This document shows, in pieces, positions 57,737-64,000 of a stretch of DNA of 64,000 bases. Numbering within the stretch: position 1 is the first letter of the stretch; each line of letters begins with the position of its first letter. This stretch comes from Streptomyces lasiicapitis. Lineage in GTDB: Bacteria > Actinomycetota > Actinomycetes > Streptomycetales > Streptomycetaceae. The translations under genes were made by a program, and so were the position numbers. The notes under the pieces were generated by a model. It saw only the letters and a list, made by a program, of their open reading frames with translations. It was not told the origin of the DNA and searched no databases. The DNA lies in assembly GCF_014646335.1 (NCBI RefSeq), contig NZ_BMNG01000010.1:372001-436000 (forward strand), given 5' to 3'.

Positions 57737-58003
57737 ATGGACGCACTCATGGATCAGAACGCCGCTCTTCGATTTGTCGCGGAGGCGGTGGAAGAAGTAG
57801 CCGGAATTCCGGCCGCAGAGGTGGAACCCGGTAAGTCACTGGTGGACGATCTCGGTATCGATTCCCTCTCCATGGTGGAGATCGCTTTCACGCTCCAGCG
57901 GCAGGCGGGCGACGACGAGATACCGGACGAGGAGCTCGCCACGATCACGACGGTTCAGGATCTCGTCGACCTGCTTCGGGAACGGGTCGAGCACGGTCAG
58001 TGA
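57737..58003 (+). CDS. Acyl carrier protein
   Basis: This 88-residue type II ACP has the phosphopantetheine serine in DDLGIDSLSMVEIAF and an acidic helix-II. AGGAGA precedes ATG 57737. It is the first gene of the plus-strand operon with an adenylating enzyme and an ammonia-lyase, so it is the probable carrier of a cinnamoyl/coumaroyl-type starter or a fatty chain. Confidence 0.92.
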   Translation: MDALMDQNAALRFVAEAVEEVAGIPAAEVEPGKSLVDDLGIDSLSMVEIAFTLQRQAGDDEIPDEELATITTVQDLVDLLRERVEHGQ

Positions 58004-58066
58004 CAACGCGACTCCGGTTCTCCCCGTCTTCTCCCGTCTTTATCTCCCCGGACATGAGGTGACCTG

Positions 58067-59239
58067 GTGAGCTATCCCGAGCTGAGCCCGCAGGAGGTCC
58101 TTGCCGCGGGCCCCGCCGCGTCCGGCGTCAACGACCGTCCCTGGCTGGTCCGCTGGGACCGGTCCGGCGACGACGCCGTGGACCTGGTGCGCCGACTGCT
58201 GCCGCCGGCCCTGGACTTCCACACGTCCGGCACGACGGGACCCAGTGAGTGCTGGCGGCGCACCCGCGAGCAACTCTGGGAGGAGGCGGGGATGCTGGCC
58301 GCGCTGTTGCGGCCGCACCGCCCCGAGGCCGTGCTGTCGTTCGCGCCGCCCCGCCATGTGTACGGGGCGCTCGCGACCCTGCTCGTGCCCGTGCGGCTCG
58401 GCCTGCCCGTCTGGTACCGCCCGCACTTCTTCGGCGCCATGCCCCCGCCGCCCGGGGGCCGTTGGGCGGTGATCGCGGTGCCCTGGTCGTTCTCGGCCCT
58501 GCGCCGCAAACGTCCGTGGGTCGACGCCCGGGAGAGCCTCGCCGTGCTCCACAGCACCGCGATGCTGCCCTCGGCCGCCGCCGGCTTCGTCCAGGAGGCG
58601 GGCCGGGAGCGGGTGTCCGTGACGGAGGTGTTCGGGTCCACCGAGACGGGCGGCATCGCCTGGCGCCGGTGGGGTCCGGACGACCCGCGGTGGAACCTGT
58701 TCGACGACGTGGAACTCGACCTCGATCCGGGCGGCTCCGACGACCCCGTCAGCCCCGCCGACCCCGTCGCTCCCGCCGACCCGGCCGGCCGTGACGTCCC
58801 CTTGACGGTCCGCAGCCCGCGCCTCGCCGCCAGACCGGGCCTCGCGCCGCTCGACCGCTGGCAAACCGACGACCTCGTGCAACCCTGCGGGGCGCGCCGC
58901 TTCCGCTTCAGCGGCCGGCGCGGGCGCCTCGTGAAGATCAACGGCCGCCGTGTGGACCTCGGCGCGCTGGAGCGCTCGCTGCGCGACGTCGTCGACTGCG
59001 CGGACCTGGCGTGCGTGCCCGTCGCCGACGAACTCAGCGGCGAGCACCTGGAGTTGTACGTCGTGCCGCCGCCGGGCGGCAGCCTGGACCGGGCCCGCGT
59101 ACGGGCGCTCGTCGCCGCACGCGATCTCACCGCGCAGCCGCGCCAGGTGCACGTCGTCGACCGCATCGACCGCTCGGGGGCCGGCCTGCCGCGCCGGATC
59201 CTCCCCACCCTCCCCGCCGACGCAGGAGCCGCCACATGA
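58067..59239 (+). CDS. Compact ANL-type adenylating enzyme lacking the A10 lysine
   Basis: At 390 residues this is about 100-150 shorter than normal ANL enzymes. It starts near the P-loop (LDFHTSGTTGPSECWRRT), keeps EVFGSTETGG, DRWQTDDLV and FSGRRGRLVKINGRRVDL, and ends GAGLPRRIL, where the usual GKLPRR has Gly instead of the catalytic lysine. An Asp/Pro-repeat insert (DDPVSPADPVAPADPAG) sits mid-protein. GTG 58067 follows GAGGTG. It probably handles the acid released by the next enzyme, loading it on the ACP. Full adenylation activity is doubtful without that lysine. Confidence 0.78.
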   Translation: MSYPELSPQEVLAAGPAASGVNDRPWLVRWDRSGDDAVDLVRRLLPPALDFHTSGTTGPSECWRRTREQLWEEAGMLAALLRPHRPEAVLSFAPPRHVYGALATLLVPVRLGLPVWYRPHFFGAMPPPPGGRWAVIAVPWSFSALRRKRPWVDARESLAVLHSTAMLPSAAAGFVQEAGRERVSVTEVFGSTETGGIAWRRWGPDDPRWNLFDDVELDLDPGGSDDPVSPADPVAPADPAGRDVPLTVRSPRLAARPGLAPLDRWQTDDLVQPCGARRFRFSGRRGRLVKINGRRVDLGALERSLRDVVDCADLACVPVADELSGEHLELYVVPPPGGSLDRARVRALVAARDLTAQPRQVHVVDRIDRSGAGLPRRILPTLPADAGAAT

Positions 59240-60771
59240 TCACAGACGTAGTCGAGTCACCCAAGGAACGCCTGGCGGACATCGTGCGCCAGGCCCGTCC
59301 CGACGCCCAGGTGCGCCCGTGCAGCCCGCTGGAGGCGGAGCGCATGCGCACCGGCGTGGACCGCCTGGCGCAGGCCCTCGCGAACCAGGAGAAGGTGTAC
59401 GGGGTCACGCAGGGCTTCGGCCCGCTGGTCGCGTACGCGGCCGCCGCGTCGGACACGGACCAGGGCAGCGGGCTCATCGCCCACCTCGGCAGCGGCCAGG
59501 GGCAGCCGCTGTCCCCGGAGGTCTGCCGTCTGGTGATGTGGATACGGCTCAACAGCATGCGGCTCGGCCACTCGGCCGTGTCGCCCGAATTCTGGGACCG
59601 CGTGGCCGAGTTGTGGAACCGCGGCTTCACTCCGGTGATCCCGCGCGACGGCACGGTCAGCGCGAGCGGCGACCTGCAGCCCCTCGCGCACGCGGCTCTC
59701 GCCCTGGCCGGTGAGGGCGAGGCGTGGTCGCGCGACGCCTCCGGCGACTGGCGGGTGCGGCCGTCCGCCGACGTCCTGGCTGCGCTCGGCGCGGAGGCGG
59801 TGACCTGGCGGGCCCGACAGGCCCTGTCGTTCGTCAACGGCACCAGCGTGAGCCTGGCCGTCACCCTGCTGAACCACCGCGAAGTGCTGCGTCTGGCCCG
59901 CGCGGTCGCCGCGCTCACCGCGCGCGCGGTGACGCTGCTCGGCGCGAGCCCACAGGCGTACCACCCCGGAGTCGGCCATGTACGCGGCCAGACGGGGCAG
60001 ATGGTCGGCGCCCGCTGGATCAGAGAGGGCCTGCCGGCGGGCCACCGCCGCGATCCGGCTCGTCCGCTGCAGGAGCCCTACAGCCTGCGCTGCGCGCCGC
60101 AGGTGATCGGCGCGGTCGTCGACCAGCTGTCCGTGCTCGAGGACATCCTGGTCCGCGAGGCGGTCGGCTGTACGGACAACCCGGTCTACTACGAGGGCGA
60201 GTTCCTGCACGCGGGCAACTTCCACGCGATGCCGGTGGGCCTGGCGTCCGACCAGATCGGCCTCTGCCTCCAGCAGATCGCCTTCCTCGCCGAACGCCAA
60301 CTGGCGCTGCTGTGCCTGCCGGAGACCAACGGCGGGCGGCCGCCCATGCTCACCCCGATGCCCGGCAGCGGCAGTGGTCTCGCCGGAGTCCAGCTCAGCG
60401 CGACCTCGTTCGTCTCGCGGATCCGCCAGCTCGTCTACCCGGCGAGCCTGACCGCGCTGCCCAGCAACGGCCTGAACCAGGACCATGTGCCGATGGCCCT
60501 CAACGGCGCGAACGCCGTGAGCGACGCCGTCGAGCAGGCCTGGCTGGTGGTGGGCTCCCTCGCCGTCGCGGTCACGCAGTTCGCGGCCCTGGCCGGGCAC
60601 ACCGGTGACGACGACGGAGTCTGGGCCGAACTGGCCCGCGTCTCACCCCCGTTGGCGGCCGACCGGCCGCTCGCGTCGGAAGTGCGCGCCGCGCGCGACG
60701 TCCTCGCGCGCCTGGCGACGGAGCTCATCGAAAGCGAAGAGGAGAGCGCTGATGCTGGATACGGCGCCTGA
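59236..60771 (+). CDS. MIO-type aromatic amino-acid ammonia-lyase (tyrosine ammonia-lyase-like)
   Basis: This 511-residue member of the HAL/PAL/TAL family has the Ala-Ser-Gly triad that forms the MIO cofactor, within VSASGDLQPLAH; the catalytic tyrosine in VYGVTQGFG; and FVNGTSVSLAVTL and NPVYY...NFHAMPVG further on. The selectivity pair in IAHLGSGQG reads His-Leu, as in tyrosine ammonia-lyases (Phe-Leu in PAL), pointing to p-coumarate from Tyr. An aminomutase is the alternative. ATG 59236 overlaps the previous stop (ATGA). Its 3' end overlaps the exporter gene. Confidence 0.9.
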   Translation: MITDVVESPKERLADIVRQARPDAQVRPCSPLEAERMRTGVDRLAQALANQEKVYGVTQGFGPLVAYAAAASDTDQGSGLIAHLGSGQGQPLSPEVCRLVMWIRLNSMRLGHSAVSPEFWDRVAELWNRGFTPVIPRDGTVSASGDLQPLAHAALALAGEGEAWSRDASGDWRVRPSADVLAALGAEAVTWRARQALSFVNGTSVSLAVTLLNHREVLRLARAVAALTARAVTLLGASPQAYHPGVGHVRGQTGQMVGARWIREGLPAGHRRDPARPLQEPYSLRCAPQVIGAVVDQLSVLEDILVREAVGCTDNPVYYEGEFLHAGNFHAMPVGLASDQIGLCLQQIAFLAERQLALLCLPETNGGRPPMLTPMPGSGSGLAGVQLSATSFVSRIRQLVYPASLTALPSNGLNQDHVPMALNGANAVSDAVEQAWLVVGSLAVAVTQFAALAGHTGDDDGVWAELARVSPPLAADRPLASEVRAARDVLARLATELIESEEESADAGYGA

Positions 60772-62632
60772 CACCGCGCGCCGACCGGACGCGAAGGACG
60801 AGCACGACGACCCCCCGCCGCACGAGAGCGGCCGCCCGGCCATCCTGCGCGCCGACGCCTGGCGCGACATGCTGCGCTATCTGCGGCCCCAGCGCCGGCG
60901 CATCGCCCTCGGCGGCGGCCTGTCCCTGCTCGGCGGCTTCTCGGGGCTGATCCAGCCCGTCATCGCCAAGTCCGTGGTGGAGAACCTCGAGGCACGCTCG
61001 CCGGTCATGGCGGCGCTGATCGCGCTCACGGCACTCGTGCTCGTGTCGGCCGTGGTCGGCGCGATCGGCACGTTCATCCTGATGCGGGTCTCCGAGTCGG
61101 TGGTCCTCAGCACGCGCCGCGAAGTCATCCGCAGGGTGCTGTGGCTGCGGGTCGCGGAGACCGACAAGATCCCGCCGGGCGACCTGATGTCACGGGCCAC
61201 CGCCGACACCACGCTGATGCGCAGCGCCGTCACGACGGCGATCGTGGAGACCGTCAACGGCGCGGTGATGCTCGTCGCCATTCTCGTCCTGATGGGCTTC
61301 ATGGACTGGGTGCTGCTGCTCACCACGCTCGCGGTGGTGCTGCTCGGCGGCGTCCTCGTCGCCACCGGCCTGCCCCAGCTGGAGAGCGCCGCGCGCCGCG
61401 CCCAGGAGGGCGTGGCCGAGCTGAGCACGGCCCTGGAGCGGGCGCTCGGCACGTTCCGCACCATCAAGGCGTCCGGCGCGGAGGAGAGCGAGGCCGAGGT
61501 CGCCGAGCAGGGCGCCCGCCGGGCCTGGCGGCACAGCCTCAAGGTGGCCCGCCTCGACTCGCTCGTAGGCGCCTTCATCACCGTGACGATCCAGGTGGCG
61601 TTCCTCGCCGTCCTCGGTGTCGGCGGCGCCCGGGTCGCGTCCGGAGCGATGAGCCTGGGCAGCCTGATCGCGTTCCTGCTCTATCTCTTCTATCTGGTGC
61701 CGCCGTTGGGCGCGCTGGTCACGGCGATGATCAGGTTCAATGTGGTCGCCGCCGCGATGTCCCGGGTCAGCGAGCTGCTGCGGCTGCGGACCGAGCCGGA
61801 GAGCCCGGCACCGGCGCGGATGACGCACACTCCGTCCACGCCCGCGTCCCTGACGTTCGAGGACGTCGTCTTCCGCTACCCCGGTGACGGGCCCGTGGTG
61901 CACCACGGGATCAGCTTCGAGGTCCCCGCGGCCGGCATGACGGCCTTCGTCGGGCCGTCCGGGGCCGGCAAGTCCACCGTGTTCTCCCTGATCGAGCGGT
62001 TCTACGAGCCGGAGAGCGGCACGGTCCGCCTGGACGGCCAGGACATCCGTGACCTGGAACTCGGCGCGCTGCGCGCCGCCATCGGCTACGTCGAGCAGGA
62101 CGCGCCCGTGCTCGCCGGCACCATCCGCGACAATCTGTGCATCGGGATGCCGTACGTCGACGAGGGCGAGCTGCGCCGCGTCGTCGACCAGGCCCGGCTC
62201 GGCGAACTGGTCGGCCGGCTCCCGCACGGCCTCGACACGCAGGTCGGCCACCGCGGCACCAAGCTGTCCGGCGGCGAGCGCCAGCGGGTCGCCGTCGCCC
62301 GCGCGCTGCTGCGCAGGCCACGGCTGCTGCTGCTCGACGAGGTCACCTCGCAGCTCGACGCGCGCAACGAGAACGCGCTGCGCGAGGTCATCACCGGGAT
62401 CACCGCGGAGACCACCGTCGTGGTGGTCGCGCACCGGCTGTCCACGGTCAGCACGGCCGACCGGATCGTCGTGATGGACGGCGGCCGCATCCGCGCCGTC
62501 GGCACCCACGAGGAGCTGCTGAGCGAGGACGCCCTGTACCGCGAACTCGCCGCCACACAGATGCTGTTGCCCGTCAGCCAACTCGAGGCGTCCGCCGCCC
62601 GCGCCAGCGACACCCTGGGAGAGCGCCCATGA
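60752..62632 (+). CDS. ABC transporter, fused permease and ATPase
   Basis: This 626-residue half-transporter has six membrane segments in residues 45-330, then an ATPase: Walker A GPSGAGKST, Q-loop in IGYVEQDAPVLAGTI, signature LSGGERQR, Walker B LLLLDEVTSQLD and the switch His in VVAHRLSTV. It is a multidrug/peptide exporter type that works as a dimer. ATG 60752 follows AGAGGAG, overlapping the lyase end by 20 bases. It probably exports the cluster product or confers self-resistance. Confidence 0.92.
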   Translation: MLDTAPDTARRPDAKDEHDDPPPHESGRPAILRADAWRDMLRYLRPQRRRIALGGGLSLLGGFSGLIQPVIAKSVVENLEARSPVMAALIALTALVLVSAVVGAIGTFILMRVSESVVLSTRREVIRRVLWLRVAETDKIPPGDLMSRATADTTLMRSAVTTAIVETVNGAVMLVAILVLMGFMDWVLLLTTLAVVLLGGVLVATGLPQLESAARRAQEGVAELSTALERALGTFRTIKASGAEESEAEVAEQGARRAWRHSLKVARLDSLVGAFITVTIQVAFLAVLGVGGARVASGAMSLGSLIAFLLYLFYLVPPLGALVTAMIRFNVVAAAMSRVSELLRLRTEPESPAPARMTHTPSTPASLTFEDVVFRYPGDGPVVHHGISFEVPAAGMTAFVGPSGAGKSTVFSLIERFYEPESGTVRLDGQDIRDLELGALRAAIGYVEQDAPVLAGTIRDNLCIGMPYVDEGELRRVVDQARLGELVGRLPHGLDTQVGHRGTKLSGGERQRVAVARALLRRPRLLLLDEVTSQLDARNENALREVITGITAETTVVVVAHRLSTVSTADRIVVMDGGRIRAVGTHEELLSEDALYRELAATQMLLPVSQLEASAARASDTLGERP

Positions 62633-64000
62633 GTATCGACGCGCCCCGCACCGGCCACGCGGCGCCCGAGTGCTTCGCCCTGCCCGCACTCGGGCCGCGG
62701 CCGGTCGTCCTGGAGTATCTCGCCGACACGGTGCGCCGCACGGCGGCCGAACGCGGCGAGGCGCCCGCCCTGACGGTGCTCGGCGACCGCCGGGTCCGTG
62801 GCCGGGCCCGGCGCACGGACACCGTCGTCACGCTGACGTACGCGGAACTGGACCTGCGGGCCCGGGCGTTGGCCGCCGAGCTGCAGGCGACGTGCCCGCC
62901 CGGCACGCGGGTCGCGGTCCTGTGCCCGCACGACGAGCACTACGTGGTCGCCTTCCTCGGCTGTCTGTACGCGGGTGTGATCGCCGTGCCCCTGTACGCG
63001 CCGGAGCTGTTCCGCAGCCAGACACGGCTGCGTTCGGTGTTGCGCGACAGCACTCCGGGGTGCGTCCTCACGACGTCGGCGGTGCGGTCGGCGGTGCGCA
63101 CCGCGCTGAGCGGCGCGGCCTGGCAGCACGGACCGGTGCTGCACGTCGACGAGGTGCCGTCGCACCGGGCCGAGAAGTGGCGGCGCCCGCCCGTCGCGCC
63201 CGAGGACGTGGCGTACCTTCAGTACACGTCGGGCTCCACCGGGGCGCCCGCGGGCGTGCGGGTCACCCATGCGAACCTGTCCGCGACGGCCTACCAGATG
63301 CGTTCGCGCTTCATGCCGGCGCGCACCGCCGTCTCCTGGGTGCCGCTGTTCCACGACATGGGCTTGATCTGTGCCATCGCGAGCCCGCTCGGCGCCGGGA
63401 TGCACATGGTGCATCTGAGCCCGATGAGTTTCCTGCACCGCCCCTACCGGTGGCTGCGCGCCCTCTCCGACTATCGCGCGGACTGGACGGTCACGCCCAA
63501 CTTCGGCCTCACGCACTGCGTGCGGCGCGTCGACGCCGAGGAGGCGGCGACGCTCGACCTGAGCGGGCTGCGCGCGCTGGCCATCGGCGGGGAGCCGGTG
63601 CACGCGGGCTCGGTGTCGGCGTTCGTGGAGGCCTTCGCCGTCGCGGGCCTGGATCCCCGCTCGCCGGTACCGTGCTACGGCCTGGCGGAGGCGACGCTGT
63701 CCGTGACGATGACGCCCAACGGCACCGGCGCCGTGGCCGGCAGCTTCGACCGTGCCGCCCTCACGGCGGGGGCGGTGCGGCCCGTGCCGCACGGCCCGGA
63801 CGCGGTGCGCCTGGTGAGCAACGGCACGCCCGTGCCCGGGGTGACCGTGCGGATCGCGGACCCGGCGACCGGCGCCGAGACGCCCGGCCGGGTCGGCGAG
63901 ATCTGGGTGAACGGCCCCACCCGCACGGACGGGTACTGGCAGGCGCCGGAGCGGACGGCGCGGGTGTACGCCGACGGGTGGCTGCGGACCGGCGACTGGG
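62629..64000 (+). CDS. Fatty-acyl-AMP ligase (FAAL)-like protein, 5' part
   Basis: ATG 62629 overlaps the exporter stop (ATGA) and the frame is still open at the window end (457 codons seen). The pattern is FAAL-like: LCPHDEHYVVAFLGCLYAGVIAVPLYAPE, YLQYTSGSTGAPAGV (P-loop), SWVPLFHDMGLI, SPMSFLHRPYRWLRALSDYRADWTVTPNFG and YGLAEATLSV. FAALs load fatty acids on ACP or NRPS/PKS carriers without CoA. It may be a stand-alone enzyme or the N-terminus of an NRPS/PKS continuing to the right. Confidence 0.9.
   Translation, partial: MSIDAPRTGHAAPECFALPALGPRPVVLEYLADTVRRTAAERGEAPALTVLGDRRVRGRARRTDTVVTLTYAELDLRARALAAELQATCPPGTRVAVLCPHDEHYVVAFLGCLYAGVIAVPLYAPELFRSQTRLRSVLRDSTPGCVLTTSAVRSAVRTALSGAAWQHGPVLHVDEVPSHRAEKWRRPPVAPEDVAYLQYTSGSTGAPAGVRVTHANLSATAYQMRSRFMPARTAVSWVPLFHDMGLICAIASPLGAGMHMVHLSPMSFLHRPYRWLRALSDYRADWTVTPNFGLTHCVRRVDAEEAATLDLSGLRALAIGGEPVHAGSVSAFVEAFAVAGLDPRSPVPCYGLAEATLSVTMTPNGTGAVAGSFDRAALTAGAVRPVPHGPDAVRLVSNGTPVPGVTVRIADPATGAETPGRVGEIWVNGPTRTDGYWQAPERTARVYADGWLRTGDW

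Overview
The window is Streptomyces-type chromosomal DNA. It has very high G+C, strong third-position GC bias, GTG/TTG starts, ATGA/GTGA stop-start overlaps, Tat-exported enzymes, LmbU and EshA-type proteins, and almost no TTA codons. I saw no rRNA, tRNA, CRISPR array, phage or insertion sequence.

Region 1 (1-20.3 kb) is general metabolism and accessory genes. It holds the 3' end of a phytoene-desaturase-like flavoprotein, a TPR/P-loop STAND-type protein, and a four-gene operon of a flavin-dependent alkanesulfonate-monooxygenase-like enzyme with a polar amino-acid ABC importer. These are followed by a NACHT NTPase, a Tat-exported family-8 polysaccharide (hyaluronate-type) lyase, and a PaoABC-like molybdenum aldehyde/xanthine oxidoreductase operon with its XdhC maturation factor. 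That operon is divergent from a TetR gene, with two palindromic operators between them.

Region 2 (20.3-39.3 kb) is the most unusual part: an apparent 11-gene minus-strand operon that I cannot match to a known natural product. In transcription order it encodes a free-standing condensation domain (TTG start and a TTA/bldA codon), a fatty-acid desaturase, a FeeM/GNAT-like acyltransferase, a class III aminotransferase fused to an SRPBCC-like domain, an acyl-AMP ligase, a pseudo-amidohydrolase that has lost metal ligands, an ACP, a metal-intact amidohydrolase, an NRPS (A-MT-T-C-A-T, no thioesterase), and both halves of a thiamine-dependent 2-oxoacid dehydrogenase E1. A divergent MFS exporter flanks it. 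The set suggests an N-acylated, partly N-methylated small lipopeptide with an unusual release or tailoring chemistry.

Region 3 (39.3-42.8 kb) is a 2-methylisoborneol operon: family 2B encapsulin shell, 2-MIB synthase and geranyl-diphosphate C-methyltransferase. A degenerate siderophore-type ABC ATPase remnant lies just upstream.

Region 4 (43.4-52 kb) holds housekeeping and regulatory genes: an SDR/XRE pair, an M28 peptidase, a LysR-like effector domain without a helix-turn-helix that is divergent from a DUF5997 gene, a STAS protein, an MFS/TetR pair with a clear operator, and a FabG-like reductase.

Region 5 (52-64 kb, running off the end) is the edge of a second biosynthetic cluster. It has NDP-sugar genes for a 2,3,6-trideoxy-3-amino-hexose (2,3-dehydratase, aminotransferase, 3,5-epimerase, 4-ketoreductase), an LmbU-family regulator and, divergently, an ACP, a compact adenylating enzyme lacking the usual A10 lysine, a MIO-type aromatic ammonia-lyase with a Tyr-selective-looking His-Leu pair, an ABC exporter and the start of a fatty-acyl-AMP ligase.

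A recurring sequence-level feature is in-frame short tandem repeats (12, 21 or 30 bp) at gene starts, linkers and gene ends.
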